Made by a program: the position numbers and the translations under genes
DNA from: Guyanagaster necrorhizus
Taxonomy: Eukaryota; Basidiomycota; Agaricomycetes; Agaricales; Physalacriaceae
Assembly: GCF_019112545.1 (NCBI RefSeq)
Contig: NW_025064884.1
Location: forward strand, 1,500,032 to 1,564,031
DNA length: 64,000 bases
Reading direction: 5' to 3'
In this document: positions 24,688-36,298 of the stretch, in pieces
Layout: every line of letters starts with the position of its first letter
How positions within the stretch are numbered: position 1 is the stretch's first letter
The notes under the pieces: generated by a model
What the model was told of the DNA's origin: nothing
The model's database searches: none
Seen by the model: the letters and a program-made list of their open reading frames with translations, nothing else

Positions 24688-25743
24688 TTACAGCCTTACG
24701 ATATGGGAAAAGGCAAGCGCATTGCTTGCGATGGGCTGTTATACATGGTGGAAGGGAGCTGCGGTATCGGGACCGGGGGCAGGGACATGTGTACGACAAC
24801 CGGACCCGACGATGACGTTGCGGGTTGGTGGTTCTGGGTGTACGGCACAGGGCCCGACGCTGATACAGAGTGTCCATGGCTACGTCGCGAATCAGTGTTA
24901 CCCCGCGTTATACTGTTGTATCTACGACAGATTTTGATTAACGTTTTGTATTGAAAAGGCTTAGACTAAGAAGAAGGATTACCTACCTATTCTTGGCCGA
25001 GAGGCCTGTTCTTCCGGGGAAATATGTTTTGACGATTTTCGTCCATACTTTGCCGTGTTCGCTGACGGCCTTTAGGAGGAGAGCGTCCTGAAGGGACCGA
25101 GTATAAGCGACGTCAAGATGTCAACTTTTCTTAATTGTCTTACCCCTTCCGGTGTCCAGGTTGTTCTGTCGATCGCGGGATTCAAGGTATCCGTCCAGCG
25201 CTTTGCGCACTCTGAATAAGCCGAGATATCTTAGTCAGGGGCACTAGACGCCACATAACCCAAAAAAAAAAAAAAATTCCACAAACGGTCACTATTCCTG
25301 CTCTGTACCATTGCTGCTACCATTGACCATCTTGGACGCGACAAAGTGGGGGGGGAAAGAAAATTTTCAATGTTATGAAGAAAAAAACATTAAAAAAAAG
25401 TTTGTTTACCTCGTGCCGCACTGCTCGATCGCTTTGACGAGTCTGGCGTCCTCCTCCGGAGACCATCCGCCCTTGACCACGTCCGAGGCCATCTTGGCGA
25501 ACCAGCGTTTGCGACAGTCTTTATTTGTTCGGTCCGGGACATGTTTGGCGATCGCGTACCACTTGGACGGGCTCGCGCTGTCGGGGTCCTCTGCAGAGCA
25601 CATTGTTGAGGGCCGGAGTCCCGCTTACAGTATATGGGGAGGGGGAAGGGCAGCAGCGCACCTTTCTGAACGGCCTCGCGTAGAAGGCGGTCCTCCTCTT
25701 CTGTCCAGGACCGCCTCTCTCTTGTAGCGGAACCCTTTAGCAT
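24688..25743 (-). CDS. Three-repeat Myb-like DNA-binding protein
   Basis: From ATG 25743 (MLKGSATRERRSWTEEEDRL) six exons join in phase. Repeat 1 ends WYAIAKHVPDRTNKDCRKRW. Repeat 2 runs GGWSPEEDARLVKAIEQCG, then RWSMVAAMVQSRNSDQCAKR across two introns. Repeat 3 runs TTWTPE, then DALLLKAVSEHGKVWTKIV and PGRTGLSAKNRYNSITR. Each repeat keeps the spaced tryptophans of the Myb helix-turn-helix, with a pattern like the fungal Bas1/cMyb three-repeat type. A Pro/Ser-rich tail ends HIVRL at TAA 24688-24690. Introns are GT-AG; one contains a long T-run on the coding strand. The start may lie further upstream: another possible exon (reading ENNKLPGLFGPAANNPARKQ) precedes 25775 in an open frame. It is a nuclear transcription regulator by family; targets unknown. 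Confidence 0.85.
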
Positions 25744-25989
25744 GTTTGCAGGCTGGTATTTATAAGATGAATCTTGAAAAACGGGTAATGATGGGAGGTT
25801 ACCTTCAGGGTCCTCTTGTTTTCGAGCTGGGTTGTTGGCGGCGGGACCAAACAAACCCGGTAACTTGTTGTTTTCCGGACCCGGGGCAGGACCTTGAAAC
25901 GTTTACCTTCTCTTTTCTGTTCTGTCGTAGCTTGGCCCGTATGGAACCGTCATCTTTTTTTGGTTACGTTCTGACGCGGTTCCTTGATT

Positions 25990-27541
25990 AGATCCTTCAT
26001 TTTTCTCAGGAAGATCCGAACCTTGATGATCTTCCCACACATCTTTGTAGTACACTCGTACATGTATAATTGCCAGACACCCTTCTAACGTGGTGTCACC
26101 GTTCTGAATTCACGGTGGTGGGATCCTCCCGAATCACTCCGAGCAGGTGCCTCACCTTGTCAGTCTGGAAGCAGAGTGTCACGGGTGCTGATGATTCTAT
26201 TGTACGTCAGGAACAATGTACCCGAGTATCGCAAGCTTAGGTAACATCGTCTAACTCCCGGAGCCGTTCTAAGCAGTTAGTAAATCGACCCGCAAACGGT
26301 GCGTTATTAACATAGGTAATAACAACATGTCCGGCCCGAACGTTCAGAGAATGTCTCTTTCTTTCTGATTAAGGAGGCTCATAACAATCTAGCGGATGAC
26401 GAACGGGCTTCAAGAGGGTTTGGTAATAAGTTTTAACACCCTTGAACAGTAGAACAGAACTTAAGAACCTTCCTGACTCGCGTCGCTACTTTCTCCCGAA
26501 TCGTCGCCTTCCTCGTATTGGACTGAAACTTCCCTCAAACACCCTTCTTGACCAGAACCCCTGGCTCGAGTAGGATAGGATGTTAGTAATAGGTCGTTCA
26601 TTACCGAAACCCTACTATTGAAGCACATCAAACTTTGAGATGAAGCAATCTACACTGTATAGTTGCTGAACTGCGTACGAGAGGTAGAATTACTGCGCGG
26701 CAATGTCCACACAGTGAACACCTGTCCCGGAAATTACGCAGACAAATAAGCACTGACTACGTAACAATACAGCCCTCATCTATATGATAGCACCCGTGGA
26801 TCAGTTGGCAATCGATCTTCGCCGCATTAACTGTGTAGGAGGCAAGCGGCCCGTCTTATATTGTATCACAAAGATACAGTGCATATGGCCATTATATATA
26901 TCTTGCCTTCGCGCCTCGGATGCTTTCACCAACAGAAAAAGCCAGAATGCCATTTTCGATTTGTTGGTCTTGATAATTCAGCCAGATCAAGACCATGGCT
27001 AGCCGCCGAGAACTTTGGAAGGGAGAACCACAGAGCTGGGCCAAGATGTCCATTACCCGGTGTACAAGCTTCACACATCCATCTGGATCCTTACGTCCGC
27101 CATGAATGGATTTCACACGATCAGCGATCGCTGAGCAAAGATTCAAACAAATCCAACGGTTTTTCATCTCAACGTCTGACACAGTTAATCCATAGAGGAA
27201 GCGTAGCCAGACAAAGGTCCCCCCCCCCCCCTCCTCCCCTCTCTATAGGAAATCAGGGCAAAAAAAACTAGGCACATCGTTTTGGGGTTCTCATTCACTC
27301 ACGGTGGCCGACCGTCGCAACACTGAGCTAGTAACGCGAAAAGATGTCTGAAGGTATGTACCATACGGCGTCAAATGACCTCGCCAATGCCCTCACCTGG
27401 AGGGCCTCAGGCGAAAAGAAAAAGGGGACGCGGGTATCTGCAAGGAAAAATCTATGTATGGGGTGGATGGATGGATATGTGCGTGGTGGTACAGTGAGGG
27501 TCGAAAGCGAGAGTGATACGGAAAGAGCAGACGAAGAGGAT
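25990..27541. other. 1.5 kb without a recognised gene
   Basis: Open stretches occur (96 codons on the minus strand at 26892-27182; plus strand 26861-27271 and 27344-27769) but none resembles a family. The last is antisense to the adjacent membrane-protein gene. A poly-C run of 11-12 bases lies near 27220. 26260-26750 has no coding signal. Confidence 0.4.
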
Positions 27542-28798
27542 CTACAGGCTAAAACGACTACCGTTGTTGTGTTTTTCAATGGCAGCGCTTCCCCGGTGCC
27601 ACATGTCGATGAAGAAGTCTTGCACTTTCTTTTGCTCAAACGTAGTCGGGTAATTAATGGCGAGCTCCGCATCACTCGGGGGACCCTTGTGGCGATTGAA
27701 AGGTTTTGGAAATACATAGTGCTGGGCCGTAGCAAGTATTGGTCTGTGGAGAATGTCAGACTTGGATGATATGATATGACGGAGAAACAAAATGCACGTT
27801 GCTACTAGAGACACTATCAGAATTACTTGCGTCGACAATTTGGGGTGATATCCATTAATCATAATGTCCTGTCAACGTCCTGTTACAACTGGGAACAGAT
27901 ATCCTCAAAGTGGCATACTTACTGCCAAATGAGCGGTGTTGCGATCGAACAAGTAGCGCAGTCCGCGACTCATGCCGTCTTGCTTGTTAACTATGAGGTC
28001 GATGCCTAATGGCATTAAGAAAAGCCCGACGGATGCACATCCAAAAAGCTAAAAGACCGCTATACGTCAGCCTCCATCAAGTTCGAATCAATTGTGAGAA
28101 CGTACCAAAGGAGGCCTCTGCTTCCATATCATCGATAGCCCCGCAAGTATGGGAAAGGCGATAACAATCGCCCAGTTGACATGGAGCGAGCTCCCGCCCA
28201 ACAACCCTCCCTTAAGCAGGACGATCCTGACGCCAAACGCCAGACCACCATTAAGGACAATAAGAATGATCCCTCCTACGCGTGCGAACTCGAAAGCACC
28301 CAAACAGAAGCCAAAGAAGATAAACACGAGAATGATGGACGTGAGCACGATGTCGGATACGCCTTGACTATTGATGCTGTTGATGATAGCGGACCAGGCT
28401 TGAGTAACACATCAGCTCCAGGTCTGGGTGTGATGAAACTCCACAAACTCACATAATACCCCGGCGGAAAGACCTATACCGGCCCCAGTCGTGAGTCTCC
28501 ACCCCCTGATCCCAGCAAACGATAAGGGCACGCCAATCAGCAGGCAGCACCCTATCCACAACATCGCAGGCGGAGAAAAACCGTCGCCTGCTCCATCATT
28601 CGCATCACCCTGAGTTATCGTCTCCTGGGTAGACGAATCGACCACTACTACGGTCCCAGATGCGTTGGAGACGATGGCTTTCCGCGGGACCAATACTGGG
28701 ACCGAATGGTCCACGACATAAGCATGAACATAAGAGAAGTGGCATAGCAGGAGACACAGGAGGAGAAGCAGGTTTTGTGGGCGAACCGCCGACGCCAT
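27542..28798 (-). CDS. Multi-helix membrane protein, DUF4203/TM7SF3-like
   Basis: ATG 28798 starts a signal peptide (MASAVRPQNLLLLLCLLLCH then FSYVHA). It is followed by a short lumenal part with VLVPRKAIVSNASGTVVVV, then MLWIGCCLLIGVPLSFAGIR and GWRLTTGAGIGLSAGVL. After a GTGAGT intron comes AWSAIINSINSQGVSDIVL, then LTSIILVFIFFGFCLGAFEF, GIILIVLNGGLAFGVRIVL and NWAIVIAFPILAGLSMIW. Next exons give LFGCASVGLFLMPLGIDLIV, DGMSRGLRYLFDRNTAHLA, and GYHPKLSTQVILIVSLVA near the end, finishing at TAG 27542-27544. Seven or eight hydrophobic segments after a cleavable signal match the DUF4203 fold known in fungi. The role is unknown. The last 45 residues are hydrophilic. No breaks were seen. Confidence 0.75.
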
Positions 28799-30374
28799 GA
28801 ATTAACGAGTGTGGGCGAGACAGTCAGCTTGGAGCTTCGAGTCTCTAAAGATACAGCCGGGGAGGAAATCTCGACGGGTATAGGGAAAAAGCCCCAGCAA
28901 GGAGTCGTGGTGGTATAAGTGTTAGATGGGAGGTTTGATGAATACGTATTTTCTGCGCGACCATCTCAGCATATTATCAAATACAGAACGACGACAAGAA
29001 TTTCTATTGCGTAATCCGAAATAGATCGCGTAGCGACGAATTGATACGACTGCGCCCGTCGTGTGGCAACCCTCCTTATTTGGAGTAGGGGGCGGTTTTT
29101 TTGGGTGACAGCCCATTCGGGAGTTGGTCGGAGTAACGATGGCTTTCGAGCGTCTTGGAACTCGACGGAGAACTTGCAACGCCATCGTCGAGCTGCGATA
29201 GACGTTTCTTATCTTCATCTTCCAGACCGTGATGTCATCCTGACGCCAGATTTGCGTAGTAAATACATAAGAAACGGAACATTCGTACATGGTACGCACA
29301 GGAAATCCCCATCCGTGCAGCATTCATAGCCTTGCATATCATTGAAGACTTGACGTGTTTGATAACACTCGAATCACATCACAGAGTCATAGCGCTCAAG
29401 TCATGCGTGATGCCGATGTCCTCGGCAACGTTAAAACAAGTACTAGATAGAACCCGGTACCGGTACATCGCAAAAAGTATGTAGAGCGTAGTGGATACCT
29501 GGCTCGGCAAGCATAGTACGTTATCAGCAAGATAAGCCTATAACGAAAACCAATCAGCGATAGATTTCGAACGGAGAACTTTTTTTTTAAAAAAAAAAAA
29601 GAACGTCAGTACAAACTACGGATGATCTCATAGCACCCTCTTCTCCGGGAAAGCTCCATACATCGCCCGAACCCACATATTTATGCACGGAACCACACGC
29701 TGACAAGGTTGGTCTTTGCCTTGAGCGCTGATATCCTGGCAGAATATGTACCATCCCAGAACTAGTGAAACCACATCTAGGGACCACTCGAACAGAGGAG
29801 ACCTGCATCTGCACGAGCTCGGCTGAAGGGAATGGCTGAATGTGCGACTCTGCCTTTACTAGCATATCATGGATCTCTAGACCATGCCAGCCAATAGGGG
29901 AAAAAAAGAGTCTAAAATGTCGGTCTAGCCTTACAACACACTTCTGCAAACTCGCGAGAAAGTGTATTGGGAATTCAGACGCGAATGGGGTTTGGGCAAG
30001 CGAAATGCTATCGTAGGTTCTTTCCACAGAGACGGCGAGAGGCTCGACCCTTTTACTAAAACATCATGAAGAGGAGCAGGGAGCGAAATACACACCTTGA
30101 CGTTTTTCCTTTTCTTGGTGGACAGTCAAAAGGAATCGGGGTTTCCCAAAATGGAACGGTGTCAACACTCGATGGCGTGGGAAAACCGTTTTTGGCTTGC
30201 GCTCGAGCCAGCTCCAACATTAATATTGGAGATGACGGAAAAATTTATGGCATGTAGCTGTTGCGAAGGGTAGGACTCAAATTATTTTCATCTCGGTTGC
30301 TACAATACATAAGACGCAGAGAAACTGACGTTAACATGCCTTTGGTGACCGATCATATAAACATCTAAAAATTT
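28799..30374. other. 1.6 kb without a recognised gene
   Basis: Two minus-strand open stretches (28922-29323, 133 codons; 29587-30027, 146 codons) were read. The second has varied composition but no domain I know and no clear splice partner. A short A/T homopolymer block sits at 29580-29600. The part near 28799 should contain the promoter of the membrane-protein gene. Confidence 0.4.
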
Positions 30375-31862
30375 TCAACAGATAGCAATTCTGCGTCCCG
30401 CAGCGCGGAATTTTCGCATTTGATTGGAATATCTGAGACGAGCGCCATGGATAACTTCGGAACTGACCTTCTGGTAAGCAATATCGACTTCTTCGTCCGA
30501 TTCCTCCGAACTGTAGGTTTCATCCTCGTCGTCATTGTCCTTGCCTTGTTGATCGTCATCGTGGTGTTCTTCTTTTAGAGTTGAGCCGACGTGGGCGGAG
30601 CTGTCGTCGTCCTCGGCAAAATGCTTATCTTTTGAGAAAGACATATCCCCTTCGTCTTCGTCACTTTTCTTTTCGACCATGCGCAGTACAATCGCGTCAG
30701 AGGGCCGCCTGCTTCCTTTGATAACATCGAAGATTTCATCCAAACACTCTTCGTGCGCGTAAATGTCTAAGACCGCAAGATTCTTCGATGCTGCGATGAA
30801 TAAACGGAAATCAGAGATGCATGAAGACACGGTCAATGTCCGCAGAGCGGGAGACTTTTCCAGGAAAGCGATGAACGTATCGATAGGAAGATCCGGAGCG
30901 CATATAGTCAGTGAGGTAAGATTGGGAAGGGAGAGCGTTTCGAATATGCCATTAAGCGGCTGAAGGTGAGGCTTGGAAAGCGCGATCGTGAGAGAGACGA
31001 GAAGCGGTATAGATATGGTATCAGACGGGTGACTGTGGAGGGGATTTTGGATTGCCATGTGTGTGAGCTTAGGGGGTATAGAGCCAAGGTAGCAAATATC
31101 CGCCACTGAACAGTCAACCAGGTCGATTCGGCTAATGGTCCTGGAGGAACTCGCCAAAGCAAGCGAAACCATGTCCCAGTACGTGGGTCTTGTTACCGTG
31201 AGGTGGGACAGGGCTGGACAAGAGACGATGAAAAGCGGCCCCAGTCCTGGAAGCATCGTGACACTGTAGATGTTCGTCGCGTATGAGGAGAATAGGAGGT
31301 TGAACGCCCCAATGAATCTAACTCCGGAATTCTTGAGGTCGGTTATTAAAGACATGCGGCGGTGTTCGCACTGAATGAGCAGAGTGCGCAGAAAATCGAG
31401 AAACAAAACATCGTTCGAGCTAGGAATACTTGATGCACATACGAGTCTGATATTGAGGGGAGCTTGACCGGCATGGGCGAGGTACGTGCAAAGAAGACGT
31501 TTCGCGTGAAGAGGTCGATAGTGGACGTTGGCACCGTGAATCGTGATCATCGACCAGGGCTTAGGCATTGAGACGATAATGTTACGCCACGCCGAGCAGG
31601 CTTGCGAGAGATAAAGTGCGGTCGGCTCGATGAGATGATTGTGGTTGATAGCATCGCTGAAGGTGCAGCACTGCAAGAATATTTCTGATAGAAGGTCGAA
31701 TGGAAGCTTGCATATCGGGCTCTGGCACTGGACTCGATGCTGAGAACGCACGCAGGGCTGTATTCGAGAAAGGCCAATCTCGGGATCATCGTCGTGAACG
31801 AGATTTCTGAAGACAGATTCGAGAATGTCATTTATGTTGTCGATTTCTGGGGTATAATTCAT
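30375..31862 (-). CDS. F-box protein with leucine-rich C-terminal half
   Basis: A single exon of 495 residues. An F-box core lies near residues 52-65 (CKLPFDLLSEIFLQC), followed by LYLSQACSAWRNIIVSMPKP and WSMITI, the standard fungal F-box layout. After that come leucine-rich stretches such as LPGLGPLFIVSCPALSHLTV, LTHMAIQNPL, LSLPNLTSLTICAPDLP and SPALRTLTVSS, suggesting LRR-like repeats. The tail is strongly acidic (DDDQQGKDNDDEDETYSSEE). F-box proteins bring substrates to SCF ubiquitin ligases through Skp1; Agaricomycetes have hundreds. The start is the first ATG of the frame. The target is unknown. The frame is intact and CpG content is normal. Confidence 0.88.
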   Translation of the reverse strand: MNYTPEIDNINDILESVFRNLVHDDDPEIGLSRIQPCVRSQHRVQCQSPICKLPFDLLSEIFLQCCTFSDAINHNHLIEPTALYLSQACSAWRNIIVSMPKPWSMITIHGANVHYRPLHAKRLLCTYLAHAGQAPLNIRLVCASSIPSSNDVLFLDFLRTLLIQCEHRRMSLITDLKNSGVRFIGAFNLLFSSYATNIYSVTMLPGLGPLFIVSCPALSHLTVTRPTYWDMVSLALASSSRTISRIDLVDCSVADICYLGSIPPKLTHMAIQNPLHSHPSDTISIPLLVSLTIALSKPHLQPLNGIFETLSLPNLTSLTICAPDLPIDTFIAFLEKSPALRTLTVSSCISDFRLFIAASKNLAVLDIYAHEECLDEIFDVIKGSRRPSDAIVLRMVEKKSDEDEGDMSFSKDKHFAEDDDSSAHVGSTLKEEHHDDDQQGKDNDDEDETYSSEESDEEVDIAYQKVSSEVIHGARLRYSNQMRKFRAAGRRIAIC

Positions 31863-32246
31863 CTACAATAGAGAACGTTACCAACGTAAAAAAAGTTGAA
31901 TGTACGCGCACCTTTCAAACTGCAGCATGTGGTGAAAGGTGAAGACGCGACGCAATTATTTGTTTGCGCTTGTCACGCCATTTGAAACTAAGCATGCTGT
32001 CTACCTCCTCAGACGTTCGTAGCACTCATTTACACATAACAGCAATCATTTCATGGTCGATACTATTACTGGTACAAAATACATCAATGCACTAGAACAA
32101 GGATGGGTCTTCGCATATTTCTTAGTAATCACAAGAAAGGAACAAAACAAAATAGCACAAAAACAAAGATCAATGGTCATAAAAATGCAGGTCTGTGATG
32201 ATATGTATATATGCATGATGCGAATAAGAATGAAATGCAAAATCGA

Positions 32247-33509
32247 TCACCACATGCGCGTCCCAGCCATAGCGCGATAATTCATCATAGGTTGAAAGTA
32301 CCCCGGATTCGGTCCGTAGAAATACGGCCGTATCGGTGAATACGCGTAAACTGGGGGATTATACATAGGGTAAGGGTAGCCAGGCCGGGAAGGATGTGGG
32401 TATAGAGGCGTATGAAAGGAAGACGATCGAGAGGACGTCGATGAGTATGAGGAGACCGACGATCTGCCCCGCTTATGTGTCTTGCTCCACGCGCTCAGCT
32501 TCTTGCCCTGCCCCTGCTTGGAAGGATTCTTCGCAGGCGGCTTGGGATCTCGGGGCGGATTAGCGCTCCCCGGCTCTATCCAGCCAGACGATATCACTGT
32601 GGGCCCTGCAGAGGATTGACGCTTAGGTTCAATCCACCCTTCAGTTGTCGACACCTTGTCCGGTACCGCAGAGCGACACCGGCGTGTAAGAGCATCAAAG
32701 AGATCCTTCTTCCTCTGCACCTTGTCCTTGTCCCCGAAGCCAATCCAGCCCTCATCATCCTCTAGTAGCCGGCGCTTAGGCATTTTGACGACGAACGCAT
32801 CGTCGTCAGAGTCCGGCGACTTGCGCTCGTCTGGAGCGAAAGGCGCAAAGACACGGTGAGCCTTCTCTTCGCAAGATCCGATGATATTCCGAATCTCTTC
32901 CTCTATTTCGTCCCTTTCATCCTCCTCATCCACCCCCATATAGAAGCCCTGTTCGTCCTTGGTGATCTTGATCTTGTGGTTCTGTGAAGGAACGGGGCAG
33001 ACAAAGGTAGGGACGAACGAGTTAGCCGAAGCGTTCAGCTTGCTCGCGGGAGTATTTGGTGCGGAAGTGGATGAGGTGGACGATGATGGACATGGTGATG
33101 GACTCCCACGGGATGAGGCGGAAGATGACGAGGCAGATGTTGGGATGTCTCCAAAAAGATCTACAATGAGCTCATTCCATCGTCCCTTGTTCATACCATC
33201 ACATGGATCAGATACTGACGCCGCCGTGCTGCTCTGCGAGAAGTGAAAACCAACATCTGCCTCGTACCGGTCGAGAGCGCCGAGAGCAGCCCGGACACCA
33301 GGCAGAGAACAATTGAGGGACAGATCTGTGTCTTTATGGACGGTAGCTGGCGAGTCGTCGACAGTCAGTCGTGGGAGGACTGCGACCTTCTTGGTTGTCG
33401 TAAGGGAAGACGTCCAGGAGACTGACGTATACGAGGTCCTCCACCAGCCGTCACCGTCAATAATCTGCCACTGGTCATCCTCCAGCGTCCTTTCATCGTC
33501 ATGGTCCAT
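32247..33509 (-). CDS. Unrecognised disordered protein with repeated GWIEP motif
   Basis: A single exon of 420 residues from MDHDDERTLEDDQWQIIDGD. It is mostly low-complexity: a Ser-rich stretch (TSASSSSASSRGSPSPCPSS), an acidic stretch (GVDEEDERDEIEEEI), basic parts, and a Tyr/Pro-rich C-terminus (YPYPMYNPPVYAYSPIRPYF). A short motif recurs: DEGWIGFGD, TEGWIEPKR and SSGWIEPGS. A conserved-looking segment is GRWNELIVDLFGDI. It resembles conserved basidiomycete hypothetical proteins with disorder and short linear motifs, but I recognise no domain. Length of the open frame and even composition argue for a real gene. Confidence 0.7.
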   Translation of the reverse strand: MDHDDERTLEDDQWQIIDGDGWWRTSYTSVSWTSSLTTTKKVAVLPRLTVDDSPATVHKDTDLSLNCSLPGVRAALGALDRYEADVGFHFSQSSTAASVSDPCDGMNKGRWNELIVDLFGDIPTSASSSSASSRGSPSPCPSSSTSSTSAPNTPASKLNASANSFVPTFVCPVPSQNHKIKITKDEQGFYMGVDEEDERDEIEEEIRNIIGSCEEKAHRVFAPFAPDERKSPDSDDDAFVVKMPKRRLLEDDEGWIGFGDKDKVQRKKDLFDALTRRCRSAVPDKVSTTEGWIEPKRQSSAGPTVISSGWIEPGSANPPRDPKPPAKNPSKQGQGKKLSAWSKTHKRGRSSVSSYSSTSSRSSSFHTPLYPHPSRPGYPYPMYNPPVYAYSPIRPYFYGPNPGYFQPMMNYRAMAGTRMW

Positions 33510-34797
33510 AGCGGCTAGAATGCAGTCTGTAAGGGGGACTCTGACTCGATGAGAGATGTTTCACCACCCCGAGATCGATCCGAGTCGACTGGCCCACTAT
33601 AAAGACAGGAGGTTTCTTGTACAGACCAGATGATCAGGGATGGGGTAGATAGAGAAACTTTGTCGTTACAGCTAGAACGACATGCGTGGGCAGAGTAGAA
33701 GGGTAAGGACAACAAAGGCAAGTCCGTTCTTCTGTCACTCGGCTCACGTTTTCGTGACTTCGGATCTCCATCAGCTCCATCTCCATCATGATCACCCTCG
33801 TTTTGCATCGCGCTCAACGTATGGAACGATACTGGACGTCGCCGACAGGGACGAAGACTAATGACGACTGACCTGCAACGAGTGGTCATTGGCTATCGAA
33901 CGGCCTCTTCACACAAACCAAAGGGTTGATTGCCGTACAAACCGACGGACGAGACCCCATTTGCATCTGGGATGCTGTGCTCGTCGTGCTTGGTGACGAG
34001 GGAATGCATGGAATGATAGTAATCGTATGTGGTGATGGTGGTCAGCGAAAGAGATGCGCAGTGAGTTTTCTTAGATGTTTACTATTCCAATTTTTAGCAT
34101 ATCCCGGCAGCCTACTCGGGAAATTAGGATTCCCTGATATATTATTAAATAATAAGAGAAGCCAGCCTATCATACGCTGTTCTATCTGAGAACGTAATGT
34201 AGCTACGGTTTCGCATGAATCTTACCGAAACTTGCCGTTGCACTTTTCCTTTGCACCGAATTGATCCATCAGTCTACTGTACCTTGTATCTCTGCGAACG
34301 GTCTACTGTCCATAGAGGACGCACGGACCATGAGAATAATTTGAACATGGCCTTCTACCACTACCACTGTTCGGTATCACCAGTCCAACATGAAATACCA
34401 TGGTCGTGGATGCCTTGTCCGAGTCTGCGAAGCACATGACTATATTTCATCGTATCTCGGTGATGCACGAGAAATCAAACACTGGAAACTCGTCACGGTG
34501 GTGTGTGGCTAGTGGAATACATGTCCGAAGATTCTCTTACTGCTGGTTAGTCTTTAACATTGTCAGTATACTGTTTTCTCACCATCTGTTATGTAGATGG
34601 CTCATATTTTCAATGCCATCCTCGTTTTGGCGACGGTGATAGATACCCCTACTCGAGACTTGGTCTAATAAGCAGGCACAGAAAGCTTTACTGAGCCATT
34701 GAAGGAGACGAGGAGCGTATTCGGGATGAAAGACTATCGAGAAAGAGATGGTGTGTTCTACTGATTTTCGTCACGAATCTGCTGAATGTAGTTCCAG
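33510..34797. other. 1.3 kb without a recognised gene
   Basis: Contains the upstream region of the minus-strand gene ending at 33509. Open stretches (33515-33889 minus; 34215-34439 and 34400-34639 plus) are short and family-less. AT-rich around 34120-34160. Nothing else seen. Confidence 0.4.
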
Positions 34798-36296
34798 GCA
34801 GTAAACAACAAGAGGAAATTCTCAAGATGCCATCTATGAAGAGTCAGCGCCGAACACAGCTGTGTGGCAAGCATATATGCGCTCAAGCTCCAAGACCGAT
34901 ATTCGCATGGTGGGAGAATGCAGGGAGAATCTGGATGTGTTTCTGGTTTTCGTGAGTTGTTTTCGTTCCATGACTGCCCTTTCTGAACATCCTTAAAGGC
35001 CGGTCTTTTCTCCGCGGTCGTAACAACATTCATCGTATAAACTTACCAGAGCTGGCAACCAGACTACACCCAGGCGTCGGTGATGCTATTATTCGAACTG
35101 GTCTCCATACAACGCACATTTGCAAATGGGACTCCCCTCGATACGGTCCCCTTTTCGCCTTCCAACCTCTCCGCCAAATTTATTCCTTCCAGGGGCCACG
35201 TCTGGGTCAACGGGCTGCGGCTTACCAGCCTTGTACTTAGCTTTACTACTGCGCTTATGGCCGTGCTAGTAAAGCAATGGCTTCACCACTATGCTGCCTT
35301 GCCGTCTGGAACGTCACGCGAGCGCAGTCACACTCGCCAATTCCGCTATGCAGGTTTTCAAAAGTGGCAAGTTTTCGTCATGGTCGGACTCCTTCCAGTC
35401 GTCATGCATGCAGCTCTCGCTATCTTCTTCCTTGGATTAGTAGTATTTCTCATTCCCCTCCAGGTCTCCCTCTCTTGGATTATTGGTACGATTACCGTTT
35501 TCGTCTATGCTGCCTACATCATATCGGCCATCCTGCCGATCTTCTTTTCCCAATGCCCTTATCGCACACCTCTCTCCGATGTCGCATATCACCTCATCGC
35601 CTCCTTTTTCATGTTCATGTCTTTACAGAAGTGGCCGCAGAATTCTGCAATGGCTCTAAGAGATGCTGGATCAGCTGCAGTGAGAGCTCAGTCAGACGAA
35701 CTCCTGGTTGATGCGCTGCATTGGCTATTATCCGCGTCCTCAGATCCCGGCATCCAAGATATGGTCATACAGTCCGTCGGTGGTCTGCCAATGCCGTCCA
35801 AACCGAGGGTCGACCAGGTATTCCAAGAAGTCAGCGACATCTAAGAGTCGCATATGATCCTTCTTCACACTTCGTTCGAGAGGTCAAGCGATTGCAAAAC
35901 TATGACACCTCTTCCTGGCATGGAGATCCAAGTTGAACGGCTGCTCCGATTTGAGCTATTTATCCCTTCCCTTCTGTGCGACATGCACACTCAGGAGGAA
36001 CCGCCCGTACATTGACACATCTAGTGCTACTATCGAGCTCGCTGCGTCCATCCATGCCAACCCGAGTCTCGTCATGAGTGTGTACAAACCGCCAAGCTTA
36101 TCTTCTCCAAAGATGTTTCTCGAGCATGTTTTGGATCTTCTAGTCAAGTTGCTGGCAACAGTTTGGTTCAATCTTGTTCAGAACGCGGAGCGCGGTGGAG
36201 CATTTGTTGCTGTGTCCTCGACAGAGCACCGATATCCACTCACCCTTTGCAAGAACGTAATCTCGGTATTCAGGCACCAGCGGCAGCCTCCAGTAC
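34798..36296 (+). pseudogene. DUF6535 membrane-protein gene, broken and truncated
   Basis: From about 34800 the plus strand reads DAIYEESAPNTAVWQAYMRS and MVGECRENLDVFLVF. A GT-AG intron follows, then AGLFSAVVTTFIV, a TAA, TYQSWQPDYTQASVMLLFEL, VWVNGLRLTSLVLSFTTALM, AVLVKQWLHHYAALPSG, FQKWQVFVMVGLLPVVMHA, VYAAYIISAILPIFFSQCPY and RTPLSDVAY. The order of four helices and the CPYRTPLSD motif are those of DUF6535. The TAA sits where the family has CAA (FVVQT). A 254-codon frame (35080-35844) follows the stop. After 35844 the typical helical C-terminal part is out of frame and ends abruptly at about 36296, where copia gag sequence begins. The upstream start is not fixed. Confidence 0.75.
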
Positions 36297-36298
36297 CT

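Noticed and set aside
24668..24954. Plus-strand ORFs of 82-89 codons
   Set aside because: They are antisense to the last exon and Pro/Ser-rich tail of the Myb gene, whose splice sites and stop fit well.
26260..26760. Possible RNA gene (tRNA or rRNA-like) in the intergenic region
   Set aside because: No cloverleaf, A/B box pair or rRNA core motif could be built by eye.
27215..27240. Poly-C/poly-pyrimidine run as a structural signal
   Set aside because: A short homopolymer with no partner sequence; it is likely slippage or low complexity.
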